A program made the position numbers and the translations under genes. The notes below the pieces were generated by a model. The model was not told the origin of the DNA and did not search any database. It saw nothing but the letters and a program-made list of their open reading frames with translations. Of a DNA stretch of 64,000 nucleotides, positions 1 to 9,308 are shown in pieces. The stretch covers positions 58,877 to 122,876 of the forward strand of contig JBAROV010000217.1 in the NCBI GenBank assembly GCA_049642465.1. The letters are read 5' to 3'. Within the stretch, counting starts at the first letter, position 1, and every line of letters begins with the position of its first letter. Origin of the DNA: CAWDPQ01 sp049642465 (GTDB lineage: Bacteria > Acidobacteriota > Vicinamibacteria > Vicinamibacterales > 2-12-FULL-66-21).

Positions 1-91
1 TGATGCGGTCCGAGGATGCAGGGAGCTGACCAGCTCTCGCCGGATCCGCTGCCACCGCCAGGGCGAGCAGGAGAACAGCGCGCAACGGCAT
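1..91 (-). CDS. Secreted protein, 5' end only (runs off left edge)
   Basis: Reading leftward from an ATG at 91 gives 30 in-frame residues that look like a signal peptide: MPLRAVLLLALAVAADPARA, followed by GQLPASSD. A GGAG Shine-Dalgarno-like sequence lies 6 nt upstream of this ATG, inside the divergent neighbour's coding sequence. The ATG overlaps that neighbour's start codon in a shared CATG. Mature function cannot be seen because the gene leaves the window. The reading frame, signal peptide and ribosome site together make it likely to be real. Confidence 0.6.
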   Translation of the reverse strand, partial: MPLRAVLLLALAVAADPARAGQLPASSDRI

Positions 92-1871
92 GGAAAGCTC
101 CATATTAGACCCCGGCGCACCGCGCCCGGAACTCCCGCACTCGGTCAGGTGGCGCTATGCCACGACGCTCTGGATCATCGGCGCCGTGCTGCTGGCCTAC
201 AGCATCGGGATCGCCTGGACTGGGGGCATCGACTTCACGTTGGCCGGCATTCGGCTGCGCTCGCGAACCTGGCAGCGGCCAGCGCTGCTCGGATTCGTGT
301 GCCTCGCCTTCGTCGCGACCGTTGACAGACGCTATGCCTGGCGCGTCGCCGGTCAGCTCGTCAGCCGCGTGTGGCGCGCCTGGAGCGCGATCGTCGCGAC
401 CATCTCTCCGTCTGCGATCGCAACGACCGCCACGGTGTCGACGTTCGTGGCCGGCCTTGCGTTCGGAACGTTTGTCGCCGGCGGGGCAGATTCGTCCGGA
501 TATCTGAACCAGGCACGCTCGTTCGCCCACGGCCGGGCGCTCGAGGAGTCCCGGATTCCCGAACGTCTACCGTGGAGAGAAGCCGGGTACAAGCTGGCGC
601 CGCTCGGTTACCGTCCCGCCGCCGATGGCAGGACCCTCGCCCCAACCTACCCGCCCGGCTATCCACTCTTGATGGCACCGGCGTTTCGAATGAATGCCCG
701 TCTGGCTTACGTGATCGTACCACTCTGCGGCGCATTCGCGGTGTGGTTGACGTATGCGTTGGGACGGGGGCTCAGCCTCCCGGGCGCAGGCGCAGCCGCT
801 GCGGTGTTGCTCTCGCTCAGCCCGACATTTCTCTATCAACTCATTCAGCCGATGGGCGACGTGCCCGTCACCGCGGCCTGGTTGTTGACGCTCTTCTTGG
901 CGCGCCGGGCGACGCTTTCCACGGCAACACTGTCGGGTGTGGTGGCAGGCATCGCCGTGACGATTCGGCCCAATCTCCTCCCGCTCGCCGGCATCTCGTG
1001 GATCGCCTGCGCGATTTCGGATTCGGGCGGCCGGTGGCGTCGCGTGAGCGCGGCCGTTGCCGCAACCGTCCCGCCACTCCTGGTCCTTGGTGCCATCCAG
1101 TCAGTTCGCTACGGATCGCCACTGGCCTCCGGGTATGGCGCTCTCCATTCGCTGTTTGCATTGGAGAACATCGGGCCGAACCTCGAACGCTATCCGCGAT
1201 GGATCTGTGAAACGCACACGCCGCTCATCGCGCTCTTTGTGCTGGCGCCGTTATGGCTGGCGAAACGTCGGGAGCACCGCTGGTTCTCGATACTCTTGTG
1301 GGCGTTTGCGATCGCAGTGGTCGCCGCATATTTGCCCTACGTGTATTTCCAAACGTTCGAGTGGACGTACACGCGGTTCCTGCTGCCGGCGATTCCGATC
1401 ATGTGGTTGCTGGTCGCGGCACCGATCGATTCAGTGTCGCATCGAATGCGACCGGCGGCAAAGGCAGCCATCGCGGTTCTTCTGGTGTTGCTCGTCGGTG
1501 GATTCTGCTTATACGTGGCGAAGACGCGATACATCTTCGCTCTCCACGTCGGCGAACGGAAGTACGTGCAGAGCGCCGACTTCGTTCGCCAGGCGCTGCC
1601 GCCAACCGCGCTCCTCATCAGCATGCAACACAGTGGAAGCCTCTGGTTCTACACATCGCGCCCGATTGTTCGCTGGGATTATCTCGATGCGCGTGAGCTG
1701 AACGAGGTGCTCGATTGGGCCGCGAGTCACGGCTATCAGCCCTTTCTGATCGTGGACCGAGAGGAGTTCGAACGGATAAGCGCGAAATTTCTGCCACGCG
1801 CACAGCGGACGCTCGAACGGCTTCGCCCGCTTGCGGAGTTCGGAGACGCGAGAGTCTACGCGTTCGAGTAG
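90..1871 (+). CDS. ArnT/PMT-like family 39 membrane glycosyltransferase
   Basis: A 593-residue polytopic membrane protein with about a dozen hydrophobic segments. A first extracytoplasmic loop carries GGADSSGYLNQARSFA and later PTYPPGYPLLMAP, the arrangement seen in GT39 (ArnT/PMT-type) enzymes that take sugars from polyprenyl-phosphate donors on the outer face of the inner membrane. The acidic residue after GGA is the likely first-loop catalytic aspartate. The acceptor cannot be predicted. The ATG at 90 overlaps the start codon of the divergent gene ending at 91, and no good ribosome site sits at the usual distance. The C-terminus (YQPFLIVDREEFERI) is a soluble tail. Confidence 0.72.
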   Translation: MESSILDPGAPRPELPHSVRWRYATTLWIIGAVLLAYSIGIAWTGGIDFTLAGIRLRSRTWQRPALLGFVCLAFVATVDRRYAWRVAGQLVSRVWRAWSAIVATISPSAIATTATVSTFVAGLAFGTFVAGGADSSGYLNQARSFAHGRALEESRIPERLPWREAGYKLAPLGYRPAADGRTLAPTYPPGYPLLMAPAFRMNARLAYVIVPLCGAFAVWLTYALGRGLSLPGAGAAAAVLLSLSPTFLYQLIQPMGDVPVTAAWLLTLFLARRATLSTATLSGVVAGIAVTIRPNLLPLAGISWIACAISDSGGRWRRVSAAVAATVPPLLVLGAIQSVRYGSPLASGYGALHSLFALENIGPNLERYPRWICETHTPLIALFVLAPLWLAKRREHRWFSILLWAFAIAVVAAYLPYVYFQTFEWTYTRFLLPAIPIMWLLVAAPIDSVSHRMRPAAKAAIAVLLVLLVGGFCLYVAKTRYIFALHVGERKYVQSADFVRQALPPTALLISMQHSGSLWFYTSRPIVRWDYLDARELNEVLDWAASHGYQPFLIVDREEFERISAKFLPRAQRTLERLRPLAEFGDARVYAFE

Positions 1872-1872
1872 C

Positions 1873-3048
1873 TCAGGCGACTGCCGGCTTCCGTCGCAGG
1901 ATGAGAATCGTCAGGTCGTCGAAAAACCGCGAATCTTGCGCGTGCGTTTCGACCGCCTTCAGCACGCGTCCGCCAAGTTCCGCGGGAGAACTCGTTGAGT
2001 ATCGTGCGATGACCTCCTGTAAACCCGATTCTTCGAACGGCCTGCCTTCGGGATCTTCGGCTTCGCTGACGCCGTCGCTGTAAAGCACCAGGAGATCGCC
2101 TGGTGACACGTGGGTCTCGCTCTGACGGAAGGTCGAGCCGTCGAACATGCCAAGCGCAACGCCGGTTGCGGTGAGCCGCTCGATACGGCCGTCGGTCCGG
2201 CGGATGAACGGCGGGTTTTGCCCGGCATTCACGTAACTCAAGGCGCCGGTGGCCGGATTGTAGACAGCGTAGAAGAGCGTGATGAACCGCGACGCGGGAC
2301 TGTGTCGGCAGATCTGCACGTTGAGACGTTCGACGAGCGCCGCCGCTTCCAGTCGCTCCTCGACCAGCGTGCGCAGCACGGCGAGCAGCAGCGCCATCAG
2401 GAGTGCGGCGGGACTACCCTTGCCCGCCACGTCACCCACTGTGACGATCAGGCGGCCATCGGGAAGCGGCAGGACGTCGTAGAAATCCCCTCCCACCGTG
2501 TTCGCCGGCCGCGTAACGCCACTGACCTCGATGTCGGCCGTCGCAAACGTCCCTCGCGGCAGCATGGCGAGCTGAATCTCGCGCGCGACCTCGAGTTCTC
2601 CCTTGAGCGACAGCCGTTCGGCGACCTCGAGCAGCACCAGCAGGTTCACCAGCACGAGACTGACGATCAGCGCGAAGGTACCGTCGGCCCAGGAGGGCAG
2701 ATACACCGGGATCTGAAGAAACGGCGTCCCGAACGGAATCGCTACGGTCGCGAATCCGCGGTAAAGCCTGATGATTCCGATCAGCGCGATCACCAATGCC
2801 CCGAGGTACAGCGCTCTGCGCGCGGGCGGCAGGCGCAGGGTGAACGCAACGAATACCTGACGGATCCCGAGCGGTACGCGCTTCCACCACGGGAGATGCG
2901 CGTATCGATCCTCGTCGATCCCGATGCTGAAGTAGCGGTAGGCATCGCGGGCGTCGTGTGTGAACAGACGCTGCAGGTCTTCGCGCGACAGGTCACGCGT
3001 ATACGTGCCGAACCAGTCGCGCGCCCGATCGGCGCCCGTGCCTTTCAC
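1873..3048 (-). CDS. PP2C-type (SpoIIE/RsbU) serine phosphatase, membrane anchored
   Basis: 391 residues, GTG start. The N-terminal ~80 residues are soluble, followed by two membrane segments (ALYLGALVIALIGII and ALIVSLVLVNLLVLL) and a short helix (GELEVAREIQLAMLP) typical of RsbU-like proteins. The catalytic domain shows GGDFYDVLPL, VGDVAGKGSPAALLMA, YVNAGQNPP, LYSDGVSEA and FFDDLTILILRR, so the metal-binding aspartates are present. This family removes phosphate from anti-anti-sigma factors or similar regulators. It lies 1 nt downstream of the Kbl/BioF-like gene and is probably co-transcribed with it. No anti-sigma partner is adjacent. Confidence 0.85.
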   Translation of the reverse strand: MKGTGADRARDWFGTYTRDLSREDLQRLFTHDARDAYRYFSIGIDEDRYAHLPWWKRVPLGIRQVFVAFTLRLPPARRALYLGALVIALIGIIRLYRGFATVAIPFGTPFLQIPVYLPSWADGTFALIVSLVLVNLLVLLEVAERLSLKGELEVAREIQLAMLPRGTFATADIEVSGVTRPANTVGGDFYDVLPLPDGRLIVTVGDVAGKGSPAALLMALLLAVLRTLVEERLEAAALVERLNVQICRHSPASRFITLFYAVYNPATGALSYVNAGQNPPFIRRTDGRIERLTATGVALGMFDGSTFRQSETHVSPGDLLVLYSDGVSEAEDPEGRPFEESGLQEVIARYSTSSPAELGGRVLKAVETHAQDSRFFDDLTILILRRKPAVA

Positions 3049-3049
3049 G

Positions 3050-4231
<1,182 letters not shown>

Positions 4232-4237
4232 CGGGTC

Positions 4238-4243
4238 AGTATA
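4238..4243 (-). promoter_or_regulatory. -10 element TATACT, leaderless-type spacing
   Basis: TATACT followed by the six bases GACCCG and then the ATG at 4231. No Shine-Dalgarno sequence is present. A -10 box 6 nt before the start implies transcription starting at or next to the ATG. Confidence 0.55.
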
Positions 4244-4316
4244 TTGCGCAGGTAGCTTGTTCCTCCGCCTCTCTCTCTCCGGGCGAAAGGCCACCAAAGG
4301 GTTGGGAGGTCGCGAA

Positions 4317-4649
4317 CTACGTGCTCAGAAACAGAATGGATACCCAGGGGAGGACGGCAACGAGGAAATAGAACGTGGTCAGAAGAGCCACCGTCTTGTG
4401 GACGGCAAAGACATGCAGCGCAATCCCAAAGGCACACGCCGTCAGCTTGGCGGCCGTGAGCGCCGGCCCTTCACCGAGCGCGGTCATCAGCCACCTGATC
4501 AGCGGATTTCCTTCCATCTGCGAGCCGTAAACAGTGACGCCGACATAGGTCAGCACGCCGTCTCCGGCTTGCGCCACGAGGAACAGCAGCAGAGCTGTGT
4601 CGCCGAACCACGACCGCTCCGTGGCGGTCTGCCTGCCTACTTTCACCAT
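4317..4649 (-). CDS. DUF5658-like small membrane protein
   Basis: 110 residues from ATG 4649; a TTG at 4697 would add a CxxC-containing N-terminus. Three hydrophobic segments follow the motif DGVLTYVGVTVYGSQMEGNPL, which resembles the DUF5658 family of short integral membrane proteins (aspartate in the first helix, EGNP after it). Function is unknown. It sits between the Kbl-like gene and the AI-2E-type transporter, all on the minus strand. The start choice is uncertain because the ribosome site is weak for both candidates. Confidence 0.6.
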   Translation of the reverse strand: MVKVGRQTATERSWFGDTALLLFLVAQAGDGVLTYVGVTVYGSQMEGNPLIRWLMTALGEGPALTAAKLTACAFGIALHVFAVHKTVALLTTFYFLVAVLPWVSILFLST

Positions 4650-4714
4650 CCCGCTTCCGCAGATCTGGCAGCCGGACGGGACATCCGTCCGAAACAACCA
4701 GACCCGCCGCGGGA

Positions 4715-5815
4715 TTAGTCAACCCGAGTGCCAGAAGGAGGTTCGATCCTTGGAGCGTGCGCCTCGTCTGCAGCCAGCCACTCGTTAATCAGCACCTGAA
4801 TGATGGCGGCGCTGGGCACCGCGAGAATCGCACCGGCAATGCCCATCAGATTGCCCCCGATGAGCAGTGCAACGATGACGGTCACGGCGCTCACGCCGAC
4901 CTGTCTCTCCATGATCTTGGGCACGAGCACGTGGTTCTCGAACTGTTGCTGCACGACGAAGAAGATGATCACGAACAGCACCTTGTTCCACGAAACGGTC
5001 GCCGCGACTGCGATGGCGGGAATCGCAGAGAGGATCGGCCCAACCACAGGGATCATTTCTCCGAGGCCTGAGATCAACGCGAGGACATAGAAGAAGGGAA
5101 TGTCCATCAACCACAGCCCAATCGCCGACGTCACGCCAATCGTCAGCGCGAGCAGCAGCTGACCTCCGAGCCAGGCGCTCACCTTCAACGTGATGTCTCG
5201 CGCCGCTGCGTCGACTCGCGCGCGATTGCGGCGAGGGAACATATGTAGCAAGACTTCGCGAAGCCGGCCCGCTTCGACCAGCAGGTAAAACGTCAGCACG
5301 AGAATGGTGAAGAGACCGAACAGTCCGCCGAGAACTCCCGTGATTGCGGTGAAGACCGTGCCAAACGCGCGCTCCCCACCGCTGCTCACATCGGCGCGTT
5401 CGACAGCCTGACGCCATGTGAGGTGCTCGCTCAGCAAGCCCTTCGAGATGAGCCATTCCTGGGCACCCTCGAACCCGCGGGCCAGCATGTCGGGCGCAAC
5501 GCTCCACAGCTCCTGGGCTTGTCTAGCGAGCGGCGGAAACACCAGGAACCCGATGGCGGTGATCGTTCCGATGATGAAGAGGTAGAGGACGAGAATCGCC
5601 AACCACCGGGGGAATCGTCTGGGTCCGATTGGCAGCAGCCTCTGACGCTCTATCAGCCGGACGATGGGACTGAAGCCAATCGCGAGAAGGCCGCTCACAT
5701 AGATGAGGAGCAGTACCCCGCGGACGAGATACGCGGCCCACAGCAACATCGCCGCGAGGGCAACCATTGCAATTGCCCAGAGGATGAGTGGCTTGGGGTC
5801 CGACCGATTACTCAA
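4715..5815 (-). CDS. AI-2E family transporter (TqsA/PerM type)
   Basis: 366 residues from a TTG at 5815 that overlaps the upstream aminotransferase stop (TTGA). The protein has the AI-2E/UPF0118 layout: paired N-terminal helices, a soluble region with the amphipathic segment PPLARQAQELW, then a helix-rich C-terminal half with GLGEMIPVVGPILSAIPA and QQQFENHVLVPKIMERQVGVSA. Members move small molecules or ions; naming the family after autoinducer-2 does not prove that substrate. An ATG at 5767 is an alternative start. The stop-start overlap suggests translational coupling to the aminotransferase. Confidence 0.82.
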   Translation of the reverse strand: MSNRSDPKPLILWAIAMVALAAMLLWAAYLVRGVLLLIYVSGLLAIGFSPIVRLIERQRLLPIGPRRFPRWLAILVLYLFIIGTITAIGFLVFPPLARQAQELWSVAPDMLARGFEGAQEWLISKGLLSEHLTWRQAVERADVSSGGERAFGTVFTAITGVLGGLFGLFTILVLTFYLLVEAGRLREVLLHMFPRRNRARVDAAARDITLKVSAWLGGQLLLALTIGVTSAIGLWLMDIPFFYVLALISGLGEMIPVVGPILSAIPAIAVAATVSWNKVLFVIIFFVVQQQFENHVLVPKIMERQVGVSAVTVIVALLIGGNLMGIAGAILAVPSAAIIQVLINEWLAADEAHAPRIEPPSGTRVD

Positions 5816-7032
5816 TGAGACGTCCCACGCAAGAAGTCCCGAGTGAACGCCGCGATGTCGTCGTAGATCTGGGTCAGCTCGCTGGGAGACGCCAGAAACA
5901 CCACTCGGAAAAACCCTTGACGTGGGTCGGTGCCAAAACCTGAACCGTACACGCACAGGACGCCGGTCGCGCGCAGCAGCGCGAGGACGAAGTCCTCATC
6001 GGTCTTCCCCGGGGGTAGCGACACTCGGGGCATCGAATAGAACGCCGCCGACGGAGCCACGGCTGACATTCCCTCAATCCCGTTCAGACGACGGGTTGTC
6101 AGTTCGGCGCGTTCGCGCAGAGCCTCGCGAAATGTCTGCTGATGGCTGCGATCACCGGTCAACGCTGCGACAACCGCGTGTTCCATGGGGCCCGTGCTGC
6201 ACAGTCTTCCGTCCGCAAGCTTTTTGATCCCCGCCAGCACATCGTCCAATCTGTCGGTTTGCGCAACCGCCAGCCATCCAGCGCGCCAGCCAGGGGCGAG
6301 GTAGGCCTTCGAAAGAGAGGAGAACGTGATGACCGGCGCGTCGAGATTCAAGCTGGCAATTGCGGGCACCGGTCCTGAGAATGCAAGGTCCGCATATACC
6401 TCGTCGGCTAGAAGCGGAAAGTTGTGCCGGTCGGCGATCTCGAGCAGTTCGCGGCGCACCTCGGCGGTGTAGCTGGCACCGGTGGGATTGTTCGGATCGA
6501 TCACCACGAGGGCCCGGGTTTTCGACGTGACCAGACTCCGCAGATGTTCGAGGTCCGGAAGCCATCCATTGTCGGGATCAGTTCGATAAGCCGCCGGGCT
6601 CGCTCCGATTTTCGCGAGCACCGCCGTGTAGAGCGGATACGTGGGCACCGGCACGAGGACTTCGTCCCCTGGCCCGGCGAGTGCGGTGAGCGCGAGCTCA
6701 ATGCCTTCCGATGTTCCAGCCGTCAGAACGACGCGATCGGGTGACATGGGCATGCCCCTGCCGACGCACTCCGCGGCGACGGCTTCGCGAGCCGGCAGGA
6801 TACCTACCGATGGGGCATACCCGTTGTCCCCGTTTCTCATGGCCCGCTCGACGGCCTCGATCAGGTGTGGAGGCGTCTGGAAGCCGAAAACGACGGGATC
6901 CCCGATGTTCAGGTAACGGACCTTTCGCCCGGCCGCCTCGACCTTTCGCGCCTCGGCAACGATATTTCGGATGGCGTAGACGAACCCGGAGATGCGAGGG
7001 GCAACCGGAATTGCAGTGGTCTGGCGGGGCAT
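5812..7032 (-). CDS. Class I/II PLP aminotransferase (AlaA-like)
   Basis: 406 residues, fold-type I aminotransferase. Motifs in order are YLNIGDPVVFGFQTPPHL, GYAPSVGILPAREAVA, LTAGTSEGIELAL, VIDPNNPTGASY (substrate and PLP binding), ADEVYADL and SSLSKAYLAPGWRAGWLA with the PLP lysine. The N-terminal pattern resembles the alanine/glutamate-pyruvate aminotransferases of the AlaA group. The amino donor and product are inferred only. The start is supported by a TAAAAT element 8 nt before the ATG. Confidence 0.85.
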   Translation of the reverse strand: MPRQTTAIPVAPRISGFVYAIRNIVAEARKVEAAGRKVRYLNIGDPVVFGFQTPPHLIEAVERAMRNGDNGYAPSVGILPAREAVAAECVGRGMPMSPDRVVLTAGTSEGIELALTALAGPGDEVLVPVPTYPLYTAVLAKIGASPAAYRTDPDNGWLPDLEHLRSLVTSKTRALVVIDPNNPTGASYTAEVRRELLEIADRHNFPLLADEVYADLAFSGPVPAIASLNLDAPVITFSSLSKAYLAPGWRAGWLAVAQTDRLDDVLAGIKKLADGRLCSTGPMEHAVVAALTGDRSHQQTFREALRERAELTTRRLNGIEGMSAVAPSAAFYSMPRVSLPPGKTDEDFVLALLRATGVLCVYGSGFGTDPRQGFFRVVFLASPSELTQIYDDIAAFTRDFLRGTSH

Positions 7033-7040
7033 AACGGCGG

Positions 7041-7046
7041 ATTTTA
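7041..7046 (-). promoter_or_regulatory. -10 element TAAAAT before aminotransferase
   Basis: TAAAAT ends 8 nt before the ATG at 7032 and no ribosome site intervenes, consistent with a leaderless or near-leaderless transcript. I see no convincing -35. Confidence 0.4.
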
Positions 7047-7206
7047 TCAGTAAACAAAGGATATCCGGCCTCGTGTCATGATGGTGTAAAAATGACAGGC
7101 CTTAAAACCCGAGAGAAGGTAAGAGTTACCTGATTTGCACACCCTTTCACCTCCCCCGTACTCATTACAGTCCTGTCAAACCGTTCTAGTTAAAGGAGTA
7201 ATCTGG

Positions 7207-8280
7207 ATGGCAATAGGTTTGGAGATCACACGGAACATGACGGGGGCGGGGGAGATCTCTAAAAGGGAAAAGGGAGAAGGGAAAAGGGAAAAAGGGACGT
7301 GCTCCCTTCTCCCTTTTGCCTTGTCCCTTTTTCTGGCGCTGCCCTCTCCGGGCTTCACTCAGCCCGGCTCTCAGGAGACTCAGACCACACCGCGCTTTCG
7401 ATCCTCGGTTGACGTTGTTTCCGTCGCGGCGGTTGTCCGCGATCGAAAAGGCCGGTTTGTGAGCGACCTGGCAAAAGAGGACTTCAAGATCGTTGAAGGC
7501 GGAGAGTCCCGAAAGATTCTCGACTTCCGAGCGGAATCCGATGGTCCCGTGAAGCTCGCGCTGCTGGTGGATATCAGCGGCAGCATGCGAGTTGGCGCGA
7601 AGACGGTTGACGCTCGTCAGGTGGCCGACCACATTTTTGCCGGGTTGAGACCGATCGATCAGACGGCCATCTTCACGTTCGATACCGGGCTCGATCAAGT
7701 GAGCGGGTTTACCTCTGACAGAACGCGGTTGGCCAAGGCGCTCGACTCTGCGCAGAAGCCGTACGGGCAGACGTCGCTCTACGACGCCACAGCCAAGATC
7801 GCGCGCGTCGTGGCCTCCGAGAGTCGCGTGTCGGGGGGGCTTCCGCAGCGGGCCGCTGTGGTCGTGCTCACCGACGGGATCGACACCAAGAGCAGGCTGA
7901 CTCCAGACGAGGTCGCTGGGATTGCAAGCGGTATTGACGTGCCGGTCTACATCGTGGCCGTCATGGCGAAGATCGACGATCCGCGCGAGCGTCAGGACGA
8001 TGACGAGGGAGTCGGGATGCCGGCCACCCGACTGCAGGAACTTGCACAGCACACCGGCGGTGAGTTGTTTCTCGCGAGCGCACCGGCGCACGCGAGCGTC
8101 GCAGCGAGACAGATTCTCGGTGAACTGCGCCACCAATACGTGCTCGCGTTTGAGGCGTCGACACGCTCCGGTTGGCGGCCGCTTGAAGTGCGCGCGAAAA
8201 ACGGTCTGACTGTGCGCGCGCGCAGCGGCTACACCGCGGGCGGCGACGGCAGAACGTCGATGAACTCGGGGGAACGATAG
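7207..8280 (+). CDS. VWFA-related domain secreted protein
   Basis: 357 residues. The start is fixed by AAAGGAG at 7192-7198, 8 nt before ATG 7207. A basic n-region (KREKGEGKREKG) and hydrophobic core (SLLPFALSLFLAL) form the export signal and are encoded by the two arms of a hairpin. The mature protein opens with the acidobacterial VWFA-associated segment (VAAVVRDRKGRFVSDLAKED), then a von Willebrand factor A domain with the MIDAS motif LLVDISGSM, a conserved threonine in QTSLYDAT and VVLTDGIDTKS. Such proteins are thought to act outside the cell in protein contacts; the partner is unknown. The next gene encodes an OmpA-like lipoprotein. Confidence 0.85.
   Translation: MAIGLEITRNMTGAGEISKREKGEGKREKGTCSLLPFALSLFLALPSPGFTQPGSQETQTTPRFRSSVDVVSVAAVVRDRKGRFVSDLAKEDFKIVEGGESRKILDFRAESDGPVKLALLVDISGSMRVGAKTVDARQVADHIFAGLRPIDQTAIFTFDTGLDQVSGFTSDRTRLAKALDSAQKPYGQTSLYDATAKIARVVASESRVSGGLPQRAAVVVLTDGIDTKSRLTPDEVAGIASGIDVPVYIVAVMAKIDDPRERQDDDEGVGMPATRLQELAQHTGGELFLASAPAHASVAARQILGELRHQYVLAFEASTRSGWRPLEVRAKNGLTVRARSGYTAGGDGRTSMNSGER
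7268..7317. repeat. 15-bp perfect hairpin in polypurine/polypyrimidine DNA inside signal peptide
   Basis: Left arm 7268-7282 (AAAAGGGAGAAGGGA) pairs perfectly with right arm 7303-7317; the loop is 20 nt. The surrounding DNA is made of repeated AAAAGGG units. The left arm encodes the basic n-region and the right arm the hydrophobic core of the VWFA protein's signal peptide. Confidence 0.75.
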
Positions 8281-8334
8281 AGCTGCGGGAAGACGGAGGA
8301 TGCGCCCGGCACAAGCCGTGCGGCACATAGCGAG

Positions 8335-8350
8335 AGCGCCACACGGCGCT
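8335..8350 (+). other. Short hairpin between VWFA and OmpA genes
   Basis: AGCGCC-ACAC-GGCGCT forms a perfect 6-bp stem with a 4-nt loop just before the ribosome site of the OmpA-like gene. There is no T tract, so it is not a standard terminator. It may be an mRNA processing or stability element. Confidence 0.35.
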
Positions 8351-8366
8351 GATCGAAGGAGAGGAC

Positions 8367-9026
8367 ATGATGAAGAAACTCGGATTGGCCATACCAGTGC
8401 TGGCCATCGCGCTCGGCGGCACCACCGCCTGCGCGACCAAAAAGTTCGTGCGGACCAACGTCGGAGAGGTCAACGAAAAGGTTGACACTCTCTCGAAGTC
8501 GGTCGAGGAAACCCAGGAGCGCACGCGCGCCAACGAAGGCAAGATCACCGAAGTCGATCAGCGCGCGCAGGCCGGTATCACCGCGGCCAGCAAGCGGGCT
8601 GACGACGCTCGTGCGGCGGCCGACGCCGTCAACACTCGCGCCGATGCGATCGAGCGCGCCTCCAAGCGCCTCGTCTACGAAGTTGTGCTGAGCGAAGACA
8701 AGGGCAACTTCAAGTTCGGCAAGGCCCTCATGCCCGATGAGGCGAAGGCTGAAATCGATCAGCTGGTCCAGCAACTGAAGTCCGAGCCGAAGGGCGCTTA
8801 CATCGAAATCGAAGGGCACACCGACGCGTCGGGTCCCACGGCCATCAACTATCGACTGGGCCTCGAGCGCGCCGAGAACGTCAAGCGTTATCTCTACGAG
8901 CAGCACCAGGTGCCGCTCCACAAGATCAACGTGATTAGCTACGGCGAGGAAAAGCCGATCGCGCCGAACAACACCCGCGACGGTCGCGCACAGAATCGCC
9001 GCGTCGTCATCAAGGTGCTCACCTAG
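8367..9026 (+). CDS. OmpA/Pal-family peptidoglycan-associated lipoprotein
   Basis: 219 residues; GAAGGAGAGG ends shortly before ATG 8367 (a second ATG follows immediately). The N-terminus MMKKLGLAIPVLAIALGG followed by TTAC is a lipoprotein-type signal, although the lipobox is weak at -3. Residues ~25-105 are a heptad-like coiled-coil rich in Ala, Asp and Arg (Lpp/Pcp-like). The C-terminal OmpA domain shows IEIEGHTDASGPTAINYRLG and RAENVKRYL and ends with AQNRRVVIKV, including the Asp and Arg that grip diaminopimelate. It likely tethers the outer membrane to peptidoglycan. Confidence 0.85.
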   Translation: MMKKLGLAIPVLAIALGGTTACATKKFVRTNVGEVNEKVDTLSKSVEETQERTRANEGKITEVDQRAQAGITAASKRADDARAAADAVNTRADAIERASKRLVYEVVLSEDKGNFKFGKALMPDEAKAEIDQLVQQLKSEPKGAYIEIEGHTDASGPTAINYRLGLERAENVKRYLYEQHQVPLHKINVISYGEEKPIAPNNTRDGRAQNRRVVIKVLT

Positions 9027-9039
9027 AGCGCTGCAGCTT

Positions 9040-9061
9040 GCGCTCTTCGAAAGAAGAGCGC
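9040..9061. terminator. Perfect 9-bp hairpin with GAAA tetraloop
   Basis: GCGCTCTTC-GAAA-GAAGAGCGC, 13 nt after the OmpA-like stop codon. The stem is perfect and the loop is a GNRA tetraloop. No T-run follows on either side, so it may be a 3'-end stabiliser or a Rho-assisted terminator rather than an intrinsic one. Confidence 0.5.
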
Positions 9062-9065
9062 CTGT

Positions 9066-9112
9066 CCACGCCGCGGAGCCTCATCCTCCCGTCGGGGGCT
9101 CCGCTGGCGTGG
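9066..9112. repeat. 15-bp hairpin with one bulge
   Basis: 9066-9080 (CCACGCCGCGGAGCC) pairs with 9097-9112 with one bulged base. The 16-nt loop can pair internally (CTCCC with GGGGG-type pairing). It sits directly after the tetraloop hairpin. Confidence 0.6.
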
Positions 9113-9145
9113 ATTCGTACGAGTCCCCGTCCGATAACAGTAGTT

Positions 9146-9266
9146 GGTGCGGCGGACCGGGAGCGGAACGCATGGGCGTCTGCCGGGCTGGTCCGGTATG
9201 GCGCGCAACGAACAACGTCAGCACTTTCGCAGGGTGCTTCGCGTTCCGCTTCCGGTCGGCCGCACC
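9146..9266. repeat. 26-bp imperfect inverted repeat with 69-nt interior
   Basis: Left arm 9146-9171 starts GGTGCGGCGGACC and right arm 9241-9266 ends GGTCGGCCGCACC. 24 of 26 positions are complementary. The interior has smaller pairings, for example AGCAC with GTGCT near 9220-9238. The shape fits a structured RNA or a small palindromic mobile element. Confidence 0.6.
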
Positions 9267-9308
9267 ACACCCCGCTAACCACCCGCCCGACTGACGAGCG
9301 ACGAGCGG

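Larger units (their letters stand above)
9027..9308. other. 282-nt intergenic region between convergent genes with three hairpins
   Basis: The OmpA-like gene ends at 9026 and the class V enzyme ends at 9309 on the other strand. The gap contains three nested or serial inverted repeats: 9040-9061, 9066-9112 and 9146-9266. The last ~40 nt are degenerate GACGAGCGAC/GCTAACGACTGA-like repeats. No coding frame in it is convincing. Confidence 0.6.

Noticed and set aside
7261..7298. Simple low-complexity purine tract only
   Set aside because: It has a perfect complementary arm at 7303-7317 and encodes a working-looking signal peptide, so it was kept as a hairpin feature.
9146..9266. tRNA gene
   Set aside because: No acceptor stem, anticodon arm or T-loop consensus could be placed; the arms are too long.
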